A stretch of 64,000 nt of DNA from Arthrobacter sp. (GCA_023264815.1 JAHFUZ010000002.1:124001-188000); one strand, 5' to 3'. Numbered from the stretch's first letter, positions 1 to 9,384 are shown. The notes: generated from the sequence alone by a model not told the origin. Numbers and translations are program-made.

Positions 1-1028
1 GCGTCCACGTGCATGGCCGGGAACATGCCCTCCTTGTACCAGTCAAGGTGGCCGGAGACTTCGTACAAGTGGCCCTTGGTGATGTGCGGGGTGTACACGA
101 ATTCGTACCCGGCATCAACGTGGCGCTGCCGCGAGTAGTCCTCCATCTCCTTGCGGATGATGCCGCCCTTGGGGTGGAACACCGGCAGCCCGGAGCCCAG
201 TTCGTCGGGGAAGGAGAAGAGGTCAAGTTCGACGCCGAGCTTACGGTGGTCGCGCCGCTCAGCTTCAGCGATCCGCTCCTGGTAGGCCTTCAGTGCGTCC
301 TTGGTGGGCCAGGCGGTGCCATAGATGCGCTGCAGCTGCTGGTTTTTCTGGTTGCCCAGCCAGTACGCGGAGGACGAGCGGGTGAGGGCGAACGCGTTGG
401 AGATCAGCTTGGTGTTGGGCAGGTGCGGGCCGCGGCAGAGATCGCACCAGACGGTGGTCCCTTCCTTCCGCTCCACGTTGTCGTAGATGGTGATCTCGCC
501 GGCACCCACTTCGACGTTGACGCCTTCGCCTGCTTCAGCGGCCTCGTTCTTCTTGCCCAGCAGTTCAAGCTTGTAGGGCTCGTTCTTCATGGCTTCGCGG
601 GCTTCGTCCTCGCTGACCACACGTCGGACGAACTTCTGGTTCTGGTTGATGATCTTGAGCATCATCTTCTCGAGGGTCTTGAGGTCCTCGGGGGTGAACG
701 GCTCGGCGACGTCGAAGTCGAAGTAGAAGCCATCGGTGATGTAAGGGCCGATGCCAAGCTTGGCATCCGGGCGGAGCTGCTGCACGGCCTGGGCCATGAC
801 GTGGGCGGTGGAGTGGCGGAGCACGTTCAGGCCGTCCACGGAATCCATGGTGACGCCCTCGATCTCGGCGCCCTCCGGCAGCTCCTGGTCCAGGTCCTTC
901 AGCTCGCCGTTGACGCGGGCCACAACGACGTCACGGCGCTCAAAGAAGAGTTCCGCACCGGTTGTCCCGGTAGTCACCTTGGTCTCTTCGCCATCGACGA
1001 TGAGGGTGATCTGCTGGGCATCTGACAC
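1..1028 (-). CDS. thrS: Threonyl-tRNA synthetase, N-terminal part (runs off window start)
   Basis: Charges tRNA-Thr with threonine in the cytoplasm. About 342 residues are visible. They start with a TGS domain (roughly residues 1-65), then the second-additional/editing domain with the [10 protein letters not shown] zinc-site segment near residue 70 and the CRGPHLPNT segment, then the start of the class II catalytic core ([19 protein letters not shown]). The start is a GTG at 1026-1028, preceded on the minus strand by AGGAG with a 6-base spacer. The C-terminal catalytic and anticodon-binding domains lie outside the window. The 146 bp upstream, up to dnaE2, showed no recognisable leader. Identification is by family motifs and is very secure. 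Confidence 0.95.
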   Translation of the reverse strand, partial: MSDAQQITLIVDGEETKVTTGTTGAELFFERRDVVVARVNGELKDLDQELPEGAEIEGVTMDSVDGLNVLRHSTAHVMAQAVQQLRPDAKLGIGPYITDGFYFDFDVAEPFTPEDLKTLEKMMLKIINQNQKFVRRVVSEDEAREAMKNEPYKLELLGKKNEAAEAGEGVNVEVGAGEITIYDNVERKEGTTVWCDLCRGPHLPNTKLISNAFALTRSSSAYWLGNQKNQQLQRIYGTAWPTKDALKAYQERIAEAERRDHRKLGVELDLFSFPDELGSGLPVFHPKGGIIRKEMEDYSRQRHVDAGYEFVYTPHITKGHLYEVSGHLDWYKEGMFPAMHVD

Positions 1029-1174
1029 GGGTGTCTCCTATTCAAAGTTTTAGGCTTCATAGCTTGCGGCGTACGGGGACCACAGCCAGCCATCGTCAAT
1101 GCTATCGGTTTCACCAGAGGCCGACCAACGGGGCCCGCGGGCCCGGCGGACCGGTGCGCGAGCCACGATAAGGC

Positions 1175-4100
1175 CTAACCGCCCATTCCGGTGATGGCCA
1201 GGCTTCTGCTGATTCCGTCCAGGGGATGCGGCACGTCGGTTATTTCCACCCGGCTTTCCGGGAACGGCAGCGTTTCCACCCGGCTCAGGTCCCAGGCCAT
1301 GCTGGCACTGAGGCTGATCCCCCGCGGACCCGTCCGGCGCGTTGTGCCGCGGATGAGAAGAAGCCTGGTGCCGAACAGGAGCAGCCCGGCCTGCTCCTGG
1401 GCTTCATGGAAGAACACGGAGTCGATGCAGCCGGTGCCGTCGTCAATGCTGATGAACACCACACGGCGCCCTCCCCTCATGGGCGGGGTTTGGGTGGCGA
1501 TGCGGACTCCGGCCACCAGGACCTCGGTACCGTTGCGCAGACCCAACAGCTTGTCCGCCGTGATGACGCCCAGCCTGTCCAGCATGGGACGGTGGCTGTC
1601 CATCAGGTGCCCGCTGACATCAAGGGCCATCAGGTCAAGCTCCGCCCTGACGTTCTCCACCAGGGTGGGTGCAGGCAGGCCCGGTTTGACGTTCCGAAGT
1701 TCCACATCGCCCAGGGGCAGGGACAGCTGGCCTTCCATCACGTCAGCCGCTTTCCTCGTATTGCCAGTGGCCTGGAGCTTCTGCAGGTGCTGCACCAGGT
1801 CCGCCCGGTTGGCACCGCCGCCGGCTTCCCGGTGCAGGGAATCAAAGGCGCCGAGTTGGGCGAGCCGTTTGATGCTTGGCTTGGTCAGCCTGGACCGGGC
1901 CCGAAGATCGGCCAGGGAGTCGTAGGGCTGGCCGGCAACAATACGCTTGAGTTCGGCCCCGGAGAGCCCATAAATACCGTTGAGGCTCAGCCTGATGCCG
2001 AGCTTGCCGGTATCCGGACCGTCCGCTACCCGTTCCACACGGTATTCGGCCTGGCTGCGGTTGATATCCAGAGGCAGGATGGGGATGCCCAGCCTGCGGG
2101 CTTCGGCCACCAGCAGACGTTTGGGATACATGCCGGGATCGTGCTCCCACAGCCCGGCGAGGAACGCTTCGGGATGGTGTGCCTTCAGCCAGGCTGACTG
2201 GTAGGTGGGGACGGCGAATGCAGCCCCGTGGGCCTTGCAGAAACCAAAGCTGCCGAAGGCCTTCAGGGTCCCCCAGACCTTGTCCACTACGTCCGGGGAA
2301 TATCCCTTGAGCCGGGCCTCCCTGCGGAAGTATTCCTCTACCTTCAGCTCGAGGACCTCATTGCCCAGGGCCCGGCGGAACTCATCCGCGCGCGCCAGAC
2401 CGCATCCGGTCATGACGTGGAAGGTCTTGAGGATCTGTTCGTGGAAGACCGTGACGCCGTGGGTTTCCTGCAGCACGGGCTTCAGGTCCGGATGCGGATA
2501 GACTTCCGGCGCGAAACCATGCCGGTGCTCCAGGAAAGGACGCACCATGTCCGATTTCATGGGCCCCGGCCTGAACAGCGATATGTCGATGATGAGGTCA
2601 TTGAAGTCCCGCGGGGCCATCTTGCCGATCAGCTCGCGCTGGCCCGGTGATTCAATCTGGAAGCAGCCCAGGGTGTGGGTGCTGCGGATCAGGTCGAAAG
2701 TTGCTTCATCATCCAGGGGGACGGCATTGAGGTCGATGTGGCCGTTCCCGGCGATGTAGTGCGGTCCGGCGCCGTCCGGTCCGGACGTGTGGGAGCCGGC
2801 GGCCACCACCTCTTCCTTGGAGGGATGTATCCGGATGATTTCCCGGACGGCGAAGGCCATGGCGCTCTGCATCCTGACCCCCAGGACATCGAGTTTGAGC
2901 ATGCCCATGGGGTCCATGTCGTGTTTGTCGAACTGGCTCATGGGAAGCCCCAGGCCGCTGGGCTGGACGGGAGTCCGGTCCAGCAGGTTGGCATCGCCGA
3001 GGATCACCCCGCAGGGGTGCATGGAAATATGGCGCGGCAGCCGGTCCAACCGTTCCGTGAGGTCCACCAACAGATCCAGCTGCTGGTTTTCCGCGAACCC
3101 GCGCTGTTCCACCCGTCCGGCGAATTCCCTCAGCTCAGGTTTCTCCGCCAGGGCTTCACGGAATTTGCGGGCCGAAAAACGCCACAGCTGCTTGGCGATT
3201 TCGCCGACGTCGTCATCGTCCATCCCCAATGCCATGCCGGCGTCCCGGACTGCCCCGCGTGCCCGGTACCCGTTCTGCATGCTCATCAGGGTGACCCGCT
3301 CGGCGCCAAACCGGTCGAAGATCTTCCGGTACACGTTGTGCCGTTCGGCGCTTTCGACGTCGATGTCTATATCAGGCAGGGTGGCCCGGTCCTGGGACAG
3401 GAAGCGTTCGAAGATCAGGTCATGCTGCAGGGGGTCCACCTGGCTGATGTCGATCAGATAGTTGACCAGGCTTGACGCCCCGGACCCCCGGGCCGCGGCC
3501 CGCACCCCCATATCCAGGATCATGCGGGACACTTCCGCCACCGTCAGGAAGTAGGAGGAGAACCCGAGGGTCCTGATGATTCCGAGCTCGTGCTCCAGCC
3601 GCGAACGCATCACCAACCGGGCCTGGCCTGAAACACCCGGGTACCGCCTGCTGATCCCTGCTTCGCAGCGCTGCACCAGTTCTACGTGCGGGTCCTGGCT
3701 GATCCCGATGACCGAAGCTTCCGGGACTACGGGCTGCTTCCATCCCATATCGGATACCGGGTCGATACGGCAGAAATCGGCGAGCGCCTCGGTCTGTGCC
3801 ATCAGCTGTTTGAGATCTGCTGTGCCATATCCGGCGGCGTGGATGATTTCCCTGCCCAGCTGAAGCATATGGTCAGCTGATTTAAGCCAGGCCTGCCCGT
3901 TGGGTTGGAGCAGCGGTTCGGCAGCCAGTTCCGGCAGGGACTTCAGGGTACGGGCAGAGTCCAGGACGTCTGCCGTGGCGGCACCGTCCTCGGCGCAGTA
4001 GCGGACTGCGTTGGTGAGGACTGCGGGGACGTGGTGTTCCTCCGCGAGTTTGAGCATGCGCACGGCGTGGGCGGTGCTTCGTGGCGCGCCGGGGGCGGTG

Positions 4101-4663
4101 AGCTGGGAAACGACTTCGGCCACCAGGGTCCCGGCGGGCATGGCTTCCAGCCAGGCCTTGAAGAGGGTGCGCGGGCGGAGGTAGCGCCGGCCGCCCATGG
4201 CCCGTCCGACGTCCGAATCCGGGCCAATCAGAACGGTCAGGACCGGCTTGAGTGTTGTGGGGTCAAGCGTCCGGGAGGCAAGTTCGGCGCGGGTGACAGC
4301 CACGGGCACCGTTCCCCCCGCCTTGCCGGACGTGCGGGCATGGGCGTCAGACACCAGCCGGCACAGGGCTCGGTAGCCGGCCCCGTTGTTGTGTCCGCGG
4401 GCAAGCACCACCACGCGTCCGGCCAGCTGGGTGCGGTGGTCCCCGTCGTCGTCGAACACTGCGAGGTCCACTCCGACTATGGGGTCGATGCCGGCAGCCA
4501 TGCAGGCTTTGAGGTGTTTGATGGTGCCGTACAGGCCGTCCCGGTCCGTACAGGCGAGCGCCGTGGCGCCGTCTGCCGCGGCGACCTGGGCTAATTCGTC
4601 GGGCCAGGAGACACCGTAATGCGCGCTGAAGGCGGTGGAAACATGCAGGTGGGTGAAGGTCAT
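1175..4663 (-). CDS. dnaE2: Error-prone DNA polymerase III alpha subunit DnaE2
   Basis: Translesion polymerase of the SOS mutagenesis response. It is 1162 residues. It opens with a PHP domain (MTFTHLHVSTAFSAHYG) and carries the C-family polymerase core. The catalytic acidic cluster PDIDIDVE sits near residue 430, followed by the CFQIESPGQRELIGKM and FRPGPM segments and a C-terminal OB-fold region (EVLVAGVRIATQTPPMRGGRRVVFISIDDGTG). The length suits DnaE2. Its ATG overlaps the stop of the upstream DUF6504-like gene by 4 bases, so the two are probably co-translated from a LexA-boxed promoter at 5039-5054. The partner genes imuA/imuB are not adjacent here. Confidence 0.95.
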   Translation of the reverse strand: MTFTHLHVSTAFSAHYGVSWPDELAQVAAADGATALACTDRDGLYGTIKHLKACMAAGIDPIVGVDLAVFDDDGDHRTQLAGRVVVLARGHNNGAGYRALCRLVSDAHARTSGKAGGTVPVAVTRAELASRTLDPTTLKPVLTVLIGPDSDVGRAMGGRRYLRPRTLFKAWLEAMPAGTLVAEVVSQLTAPGAPRSTAHAVRMLKLAEEHHVPAVLTNAVRYCAEDGAATADVLDSARTLKSLPELAAEPLLQPNGQAWLKSADHMLQLGREIIHAAGYGTADLKQLMAQTEALADFCRIDPVSDMGWKQPVVPEASVIGISQDPHVELVQRCEAGISRRYPGVSGQARLVMRSRLEHELGIIRTLGFSSYFLTVAEVSRMILDMGVRAAARGSGASSLVNYLIDISQVDPLQHDLIFERFLSQDRATLPDIDIDVESAERHNVYRKIFDRFGAERVTLMSMQNGYRARGAVRDAGMALGMDDDDVGEIAKQLWRFSARKFREALAEKPELREFAGRVEQRGFAENQQLDLLVDLTERLDRLPRHISMHPCGVILGDANLLDRTPVQPSGLGLPMSQFDKHDMDPMGMLKLDVLGVRMQSAMAFAVREIIRIHPSKEEVVAAGSHTSGPDGAGPHYIAGNGHIDLNAVPLDDEATFDLIRSTHTLGCFQIESPGQRELIGKMAPRDFNDLIIDISLFRPGPMKSDMVRPFLEHRHGFAPEVYPHPDLKPVLQETHGVTVFHEQILKTFHVMTGCGLARADEFRRALGNEVLELKVEEYFRREARLKGYSPDVVDKVWGTLKAFGSFGFCKAHGAAFAVPTYQSAWLKAHHPEAFLAGLWEHDPGMYPKRLLVAEARRLGIPILPLDINRSQAEYRVERVADGPDTGKLGIRLSLNGIYGLSGAELKRIVAGQPYDSLADLRARSRLTKPSIKRLAQLGAFDSLHREAGGGANRADLVQHLQKLQATGNTRKAADVMEGQLSLPLGDVELRNVKPGLPAPTLVENVRAELDLMALDVSGHLMDSHRPMLDRLGVITADKLLGLRNGTEVLVAGVRIATQTPPMRGGRRVVFISIDDGTGCIDSVFFHEAQEQAGLLLFGTRLLLIRGTTRRTGPRGISLSASMAWDLSRVETLPFPESRVEITDVPHPLDGISRSLAITGMGG

Positions 4664-4980
4664 GCTGTTCTGGGCTGGAGGGCGTCGTGGATCCGCAGCA
4701 GCCTCCAGCGGCCGCTGCCGATATGCCGGGTGAGGTCCAGGGTGAGCGGTTCTGCGGAATCCTGGTGGCCGGGAAGGACCTGGACGCGCCAGATCTCGTG
4801 GTCCACGAGGCCCGGTCCGCTGCCGAGCGGCGCCCTGCGTTCTTCAGCCCACCAGTCCCGGCGTTCGTACCACCGCACAGGCTCCGCGCACACGGTATAA
4901 AGCCGCCCGGCCCAGTGGAGTTTCAGCGGCTGGCCGGAAGCGCTGCAGGTGACGTCAACTGACTCGCTGAACATACCCAT
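4660..4980 (-). CDS. DUF6504-like small protein upstream of dnaE2
   Basis: A protein of about 106 residues from ATG 4980, which has GGAGG five bases upstream. A longer reading frame to 5085 lacks a ribosome site and would run through the LexA box. It contains WAGRLYTV, a Trp-rich middle (VRWYERRDWWAEE) and IWRVQV, then SGRWRLLRIHD. This resembles the DUF6504 family that often accompanies Y-family polymerase/ImuB or DnaE2 genes in actinobacteria. No enzymatic motif is visible. The 4-base overlap with dnaE2 and the shared SOS promoter suggest a role in, or regulation with, translesion synthesis (inference). The family assignment is from memory of the pattern and is moderate. Confidence 0.7.
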   Translation of the reverse strand: MGMFSESVDVTCSASGQPLKLHWAGRLYTVCAEPVRWYERRDWWAEERRAPLGSGPGLVDHEIWRVQVLPGHQDSAEPLTLDLTRHIGSGRWRLLRIHDALQPRTA

Positions 4981-5038
4981 GGGCGCCTCCCGGGACTGGA
5001 TTGAGCTGGTGCGGGTTGCGAACGAACCTGCACATAAT

Positions 5039-5054
5039 TCGAACACATATTCGA
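5039..5054. promoter_or_regulatory. LexA (SOS) box
   Basis: The sequence TCGAACACATATTCGA differs at one base from the actinobacterial/mycobacterial LexA operator TCGAACACATGTTCGA. It lies 58 bp upstream of the DUF6504-dnaE2 start and 81 bp upstream of the divergent gene at 5136, so it may control one or both. Confidence 0.85.
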
Positions 5055-5135
5055 ATGATTCCAGTCTACGACGGCGTCCCGGCAAAACCTAGACAAGGGG
5101 TGGACGGACGGCCAGCAGGAGGGCAGGATTGTGCC

Positions 5136-5525
5136 ATGAGCTCCCAAAACGCACTCCTCAAGCACGTAAGCATCAAAGCCGAGGAAGAAACCCTCGTGGC
5201 AACCTTTGATATCGACGGCAACATACCGGGAGCGGGTGCGTACGTAGTTGGGCTCGTGGCGGCCAGCCCGGATTACTCGTCACAAAGACGGCTGGGCATT
5301 GAGTTCATGAACGGGGAGGCAATCGCCTTCTACTCGTTCAGCCATGACCAGAGCGCCGAGGAGAACTATGACCTCGGCGGTGTGACGCATTCCGGCAGCA
5401 CCATCACCGGGAATTTTCCGCTCGCCGCAGTCCATGGCCTGGGCAAGGGCCACGTGATGACAGCCTTCAGCGAGGCTGACGGCCGGGAATTCCAGTCCGG
5501 CGTCGCCGTGGAGGAAGCGCTCTAG
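5136..5525 (+). CDS. Hypothetical protein divergent from the dnaE2 unit
   Basis: A protein of 129 residues starting MSSQNALLKHVSIKAEEETLVATFDIDGN. AGGAGGG lies about 12 bases before the ATG, which is a long spacer; a longer frame from 5001 would cross the LexA box. No signal peptide, membrane segment or catalytic motif was recognised. It looks like a small soluble mostly-beta protein (alternating hydrophobic stretches such as YVVGLVAASPDYSSQRRLGIEF). It shares the intergenic LexA box with dnaE2, so DNA-damage induction is possible but not shown. The function is unknown. Its stop is 3 bases from the convergent chorismate mutase gene. Confidence 0.75.
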   Translation: MSSQNALLKHVSIKAEEETLVATFDIDGNIPGAGAYVVGLVAASPDYSSQRRLGIEFMNGEAIAFYSFSHDQSAEENYDLGGVTHSGSTITGNFPLAAVHGLGKGHVMTAFSEADGREFQSGVAVEEAL

Positions 5526-5527
5526 CT

Positions 5528-5848
5528 TCAGCTGTTTTCTTTGTGGACCTTCATCTCGAGTTCGATGAACCCCGAGATCATGGCCCGGTACGTGGACTCC
5601 ACGATGTCCGGGTCAATGTCTTTCTTTTCCGCGGCTTCCCGGACGTGCTCAATCACGCGTTCCACGCGGCCGGGCGCACGGACTTCAGCGTCATCCCCCT
5701 TGAGGGTTCCGGCGATCCGGATCAGGCGTTCACGCCGGGCAATGAGGGTGACGATCTGCTCATCAACTTCGTCGACCGCAATCCGAACGGCAGCGAGCTG
5801 TTCCTTGTCGGCCAATGCATCCCGATCGTTTCCTTGAATTGTTGCCAT
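5528..5848 (-). CDS. Chorismate mutase, AroQ type
   Basis: Converts chorismate to prephenate in Phe/Tyr synthesis. It is about 106 residues from ATG 5848; an upstream Met at 5890 would overlap the divergent VOC gene. The all-helical AroQ pattern is clear: VDEVDEQIVTLIARRERLI (helix 1 with paired Arg), LKGDDAEVRAPGRVERVIEHV (Lys and Arg of the active site), then a C-terminal helix ending GFIELEMKVH, where a Glu replaces the usual Gln as in some family members. It is a stand-alone domain without a prephenate dehydratase partner. The start-to-start distance to the VOC gene is only 19 bp, so promoters must overlap coding sequence or one start is wrong. Confidence 0.85.
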   Translation of the reverse strand: MATIQGNDRDALADKEQLAAVRIAVDEVDEQIVTLIARRERLIRIAGTLKGDDAEVRAPGRVERVIEHVREAAEKKDIDPDIVESTYRAMISGFIELEMKVHKENS

Positions 5849-5867
5849 CTTCTGACAGTATCGAAGC

Positions 5868-6290
5868 ATGCAGCCCAGAGTCGACTTCATCTCACTAGGC
5901 GTCCGCAGTGTTGATGCCTCCCGCAGATTCTATGCCGAGGGCCTCGGTTGGCCTGTGCACCGTGAGATGCCCGGCGAGGTGGTGTTTATCCAGGTCAACC
6001 ACGGGTTGATACTTTCTCTGTGGGACGCAGGCCAGATGCACACCGAAGCGGGCGTTGGCGCCCCCGGCCCGGTCCCCTGCATCACCCTGAGCCACAACGT
6101 GGCCGGCCCGGACGAAGTGGACCAGGTGATTGCCGAAGCCCGGGCCGCCGGCGCGGAGATTGTTGCCGAGCCCGTGACGCAGCCCTGGGGCGGGTACACC
6201 GGCTATTTCGCCGATCCGGACGGCTTCCGCTGGGAGGTTGCGTACAACCCCACCTGGGTAGTGGACGACGACGGCAAAGTCACCGTCTAG
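5868..6290 (+). CDS. VOC-family (glyoxalase/bleomycin-resistance-like) protein
   Basis: A 140-residue single-polypeptide vicinal-oxygen-chelate protein. It begins MQPRVDFISLGVRSVDASRRFYAEGLGWPV and ends GYFADPDGFRWEVAYNP, giving the paired beta-alpha-beta-beta-beta modules of the fold. The metal-ligand Glu in the last strand (WEV) is present. The substrate cannot be told from sequence; members include lyases, dioxygenases and resistance proteins. No Shine-Dalgarno is visible before ATG 5868, so translation may be leaderless. Confidence 0.85.
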   Translation: MQPRVDFISLGVRSVDASRRFYAEGLGWPVHREMPGEVVFIQVNHGLILSLWDAGQMHTEAGVGAPGPVPCITLSHNVAGPDEVDQVIAEARAAGAEIVAEPVTQPWGGYTGYFADPDGFRWEVAYNPTWVVDDDGKVTV

Positions 6291-6321
6291 GCCTCCGTCA
6301 CCTTCCCGGCAGACCAGGCGC

Positions 6322-7071
6322 CTAGAACAGCGCCTCCACGGGCCGGATCAGTTCAGGGGAATTGTTCCGCACGTTTCCCACCTCGTTGCCGACCGACTCC
6401 ACGTGCCAGTCGGCGGCGGCTTCCTTCACGTGGGCGCGGACCAGGTCCACGAGGAAGGCTGCGTCGTCGATCTGCGGGTCAAGCCATGACGCCATGGTGG
6501 CCCGGTCCATGGGCAGGGGCACCCGGTCATGCAGCTCGGTCAGCTTGCCAAAGACCGTGGACCCGGCCCCTGGCGGCGGGGTGTCCGCCGTCAGGATGGA
6601 CGTGGAGAGCAGCCACCGGCCAGGATCGCCTTCGGCTTTGGACGGGTCCTTCCACCATTCATACAGGCCGGCGAACACCATTCCGTGCTCAGACCCTGGA
6701 TGCACGTAATAGGGCTGTTTGGCCTTCCCGGCCCCCTTCTTCCATTCGTAGTAGCCGTCCGCCGGGACAGCGCAGCGGCGTGACTTCACGGCCTTGCGGA
6801 AGGCCGGCTTCTCCAGCACAGTCTCGCTCCGGGCGTTGATCAGCCTGGCGCCGTTGCCGGGGTCCTTGGCCCAGGACGGCACCAGGCCCCACCGGGCTAC
6901 GTGCAGCTGCCGGACCGTCTCATCCCCGATCAGCCGCTCCAGGACAATGGGCACATCGTCAGTGGGTGCCACATTCCAGGATGGCGGAAGCTGGACGTCC
7001 TCCTCGAGCCGGGCATCAAACTCGGCCAGCAGGTCACCCACGGCCCGGGCCATCACGTAGCGTCCACACAT
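6322..7071 (-). CDS. SOS response-associated peptidase (SRAP/YedK/HMCES family)
   Basis: Covalently shields abasic sites in single-stranded DNA through its N-terminal cysteine after Met removal. It is 249 residues starting MCGRYVMAR, so Cys2 is positioned as required. Family segments follow: PSWNVAPTDDVPIV, the WGLVPSWAKDP loop, INARSETVLEKPAFR, the RCAVPADGYYEWKK box, and the ELHDRVPLPM segment with the conserved His. The longer frame to 7119 would bury Cys2, which decides the start at 7071. A role in DNA-damage tolerance fits the nearby dnaE2 unit, but no LexA box was seen here. Confidence 0.92.
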   Translation of the reverse strand: MCGRYVMARAVGDLLAEFDARLEEDVQLPPSWNVAPTDDVPIVLERLIGDETVRQLHVARWGLVPSWAKDPGNGARLINARSETVLEKPAFRKAVKSRRCAVPADGYYEWKKGAGKAKQPYYVHPGSEHGMVFAGLYEWWKDPSKAEGDPGRWLLSTSILTADTPPPGAGSTVFGKLTELHDRVPLPMDRATMASWLDPQIDDAAFLVDLVRAHVKEAAADWHVESVGNEVGNVRNNSPELIRPVEALF

Positions 7072-7216
7072 GGCTCCAGCATGCCATCGCCGCCATGCCC
7101 TGTCAGCCGTTGCCGTCATTCGGTGCCGTCATCCGCAGGTGCAGTCTCAGGGAATAAGCCCGCCCCGGGTTACCGTTGACAAGAACGACCCCCCTCAACG
7201 AATTCAGGAGAAATCC

Positions 7217-7474
7217 GTGGACTTTACCCCCGAGAACGGCACCATCACCATGTTTTCCACCACCTGGTGCGGCTACTGCAACCGGCTGAAGAAGCAGCTC
7301 GACGCCCAGGGCATCGGCTACACGGAGATCAACATTGAAGAAGTGGAGGGAACAGCGCAGCTCGTGGAGCAGCTCAACGGCGGCAACCAGACTGTTCCCA
7401 CCGTGCTCTTTCCGGACGGCTCTGCAGCCACCAATCCCTCACTTGCCGAGGTAAAGAGCCGTCTCGCAGCCTAA
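7217..7474 (+). CDS. Mycoredoxin / glutaredoxin-like protein
   Basis: An 85-residue thioredoxin-fold oxidoreductase with the redox motif TTWCGYC (Cys18 and Cys21) and the cis-proline segment QTVPTVLFPDG. It matches mycoredoxin-1, which uses mycothiol to reduce mixed disulfides. The start is GTG 7217 with CAGGAG six bases upstream; the longer frame from 7070 overlaps the SRAP gene and has no ribosome site. A strong terminator follows at 7500. The next gene encodes the mycothiol-dependent formaldehyde enzyme, so two mycothiol-linked functions sit side by side. Confidence 0.9.
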   Translation: MDFTPENGTITMFSTTWCGYCNRLKKQLDAQGIGYTEINIEEVEGTAQLVEQLNGGNQTVPTVLFPDGSAATNPSLAEVKSRLAA

Positions 7475-7499
7475 GTCCGGCTGCGCATGTGGTAGACAG

Positions 7500-7533
7500 A
7501 ACGGGACCAACCTCAGGGTTGGTCCCGTTTTTG
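7500..7533 (+). terminator. Rho-independent terminator after mycoredoxin gene
   Basis: A perfect 12-bp stem ACGGGACCAACC / GGTTGGTCCCGT encloses a TCAG loop and is followed by TTTTT. It separates the mycoredoxin gene from the downstream dehydrogenase operon. Confidence 0.92.
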
Positions 7534-7558
7534 TCTATCTGCATTGAGGGAGCCTTCC

Positions 7559-8644
7559 GTGGTCCATAAAGTCAAAGGTGTCGTAGCCCGCTCCAAGGGC
7601 GCCCCGGTCACTCTGGAGACCATCCTGGTCCCGGAACCGGGTCCAGGCGAGGCCCTGGTTGACATCCTCACCAGCGGCGTCTGCCACACCGACCTGCACT
7701 ACAAACTGGGCGGCATCAGCGATGACTTCCCGTTCCTCCTCGGCCACGAGGCCACCGGCGTGGTCAGCGCCGTAGGACCGGACGTCACGAATGTGGTCCC
7801 GGGCGACCGCGTGGTCCTGAACTGGCGGGCCGTCTGCGGCAACTGCCGCGCCTGTAACCGCGGCGAGGCCCAGTACTGCTTCAACACGCACAACGCCACC
7901 CAGAAGATGACGCTTGAGGACGGCACCGAACTGTCCGCTGCCCTGGGCATCGGTGCGTTCGTTGAGAAGACCCTGGTGGCTGCCGGCCAGTGCACCAAGG
8001 TTGATCCCGACGCCGATGCTGCCGCCATTGGGCTGCTCGGCTGCGGTGTGATGGCAGGCCTGGGTGCGGCCATCAACACCGGCGGCGTCAAGCGCGGTGA
8101 TTCGGTGGCCGTCATCGGCTGCGGCGGTGTGGGCGTGGCTGCCATTGCCGGCGCCGCGCTTGCCGGCGCAACCACCGTCATCGCCGTCGACATCGACCCG
8201 AAGAAGCTGGACCGCGCCCTGGAGCTCGGCGCAACCCACGCCGTGGATTCCTCTGCGTCTGACCCCGTGGAGAAAATCCGGGAACTCACCGGCGGTTTCG
8301 GTGCTGACGTGGTGATTGACGCCGTCGGCCGCCCCGAAACGTACAAGCAGGCGTTCTACGCCCGCGACCTCGCCGGGACCGTGGTGCTGGTGGGTGTCCC
8401 GACGCCGGACATGACCCTGGAGCTGCCGCTGCTGGACGTCTTCGGCCGGGGCGGCTCCCTGAAGTCCTCCTGGTACGGGGACTGCCTGCCCTCCCGCGAC
8501 TTCCCCATGCTGATCAGCCTCTACAAGCAGGGCAAACTGGACCTGGATGCGTTCGTCACCGAACGCATCACCATCGACCAGGTGGAGGAAGCCTTTGACA
8601 AGATGCACGCCGGTGCCGTGCTGCGTTCGGTGGTGGAGCTGTGA
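7559..8644 (+). CDS. mscR: S-(hydroxymethyl)mycothiol dehydrogenase
   Basis: An NAD-dependent, zinc-containing medium-chain dehydrogenase. It oxidises the formaldehyde-mycothiol adduct (and can act as a nitrosomycothiol reductase). It is 361 residues from GTG 7559, with a GAGGGAG ribosome site 6-7 bases upstream. Catalytic zinc ligands are Cys42 (GVCHTDLH) and His63/Glu64 (LGHEATG). Structural zinc cysteines are at 93, 96, 99 and 107 ([15 protein letters not shown]). The Rossmann motif GCGGVGVAA is near residue 193. Its stop overlaps the GTG of the MBL-fold gene, and this gene pair is conserved in mycothiol-producing actinobacteria. Confidence 0.93.
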   Translation: MVHKVKGVVARSKGAPVTLETILVPEPGPGEALVDILTSGVCHTDLHYKLGGISDDFPFLLGHEATGVVSAVGPDVTNVVPGDRVVLNWRAVCGNCRACNRGEAQYCFNTHNATQKMTLEDGTELSAALGIGAFVEKTLVAAGQCTKVDPDADAAAIGLLGCGVMAGLGAAINTGGVKRGDSVAVIGCGGVGVAAIAGAALAGATTVIAVDIDPKKLDRALELGATHAVDSSASDPVEKIRELTGGFGADVVIDAVGRPETYKQAFYARDLAGTVVLVGVPTPDMTLELPLLDVFGRGGSLKSSWYGDCLPSRDFPMLISLYKQGKLDLDAFVTERITIDQVEEAFDKMHAGAVLRSVVEL

Positions 8645-9333
8645 GCGCCGCCCACGGGCCGGCCCCGGCCAGCAGCCCGGCCGGTAGCGGCGGGCCCTTG
8701 CGGATCGACCGGCTGGTCACGTCAGGGACGTTTTCGCTCGACGGCGGAACCTGGGATGTGGACAACAACGTGTGGATCGTGGGCAACGACGCCGAATGCG
8801 TGGTGATTGATCCGGCGCATGATGCGAAAGCTGTTGCCGCGGCGGTGGGCAGCCGCAACCTCAAGGCGATCCTGCTGACGCACGGCCACGACGACCATAT
8901 CCGGTCCGTGGGCGAGTTCTGGGACCTCGTCCAGGCCCCCATCCACCTCCATGAAGCGGACTGGATGCTCTGGAAGAGTGTCTACCCGGAGGTGGAACCT
9001 GACGTCCGCACCAACCATGGTGACGTGATCGAAGTGGCCGGTTCCGGCCTGACCGCCCTGCATACTCCCGGGCACTCGCCGGGTTCGGTGTCCTTCCACC
9101 TGAACGGCGGGCCCGACGGCGAAGGCACCGTTTTCAGCGGTGACACTCTGTTCCAGGGCGGGCCGGGAGCTACGGGCAGGTCCTACAGCGATTTCCCCAC
9201 CATCATCGAGTCGATCCGCACGTGGCTGCTGCCGCTCCCGGCCGGCACAGTGGTCCGGACCGGGCACGGCGACACCACCACCATCGGAGCCGAGGCCCCG
9301 CATCTGGAGGAGTGGATCGCCAGGGGCCACTAG
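8641..9333 (+). CDS. MBL-fold metallo-hydrolase coupled to mycothiol formaldehyde pathway
   Basis: A 230-residue metallo-beta-lactamase-fold hydrolase. The metal motif THGHDDH gives His81, His83, Asp85 and His86. Further ligands are in [16 protein letters not shown] and GHGDTT. The GTG start overlaps the upstream stop (GTGA), implying translational coupling. In other mycothiol users the same neighbour occurs, and hydrolysis of the S-formyl-mycothiol product is a reasonable proposal, but the substrate is inferred from context only. The N-terminal 20 residues are Ala/Pro-rich and probably disordered. Confidence 0.88.
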   Translation: MSAAHGPAPASSPAGSGGPLRIDRLVTSGTFSLDGGTWDVDNNVWIVGNDAECVVIDPAHDAKAVAAAVGSRNLKAILLTHGHDDHIRSVGEFWDLVQAPIHLHEADWMLWKSVYPEVEPDVRTNHGDVIEVAGSGLTALHTPGHSPGSVSFHLNGGPDGEGTVFSGDTLFQGGPGATGRSYSDFPTIIESIRTWLLPLPAGTVVRTGHGDTTTIGAEAPHLEEWIARGH

Positions 9334-9384
9334 GACCCCACTGGCCTGGGACCCTTCCGGCAGGGCCCCACTGGCCGGGGCGGG

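Noticed and set aside
1132-1146. GGGCCCGCGGGCCC palindrome as a dnaE2 terminator
   Set aside because: Perfectly self-complementary but without a loop or T-run; probably a base-composition effect.
9341-9380. Repeated CCCCACTGGCC units between two convergent genes
   Set aside because: Two short copies only; too little to call a repeat element or terminator.
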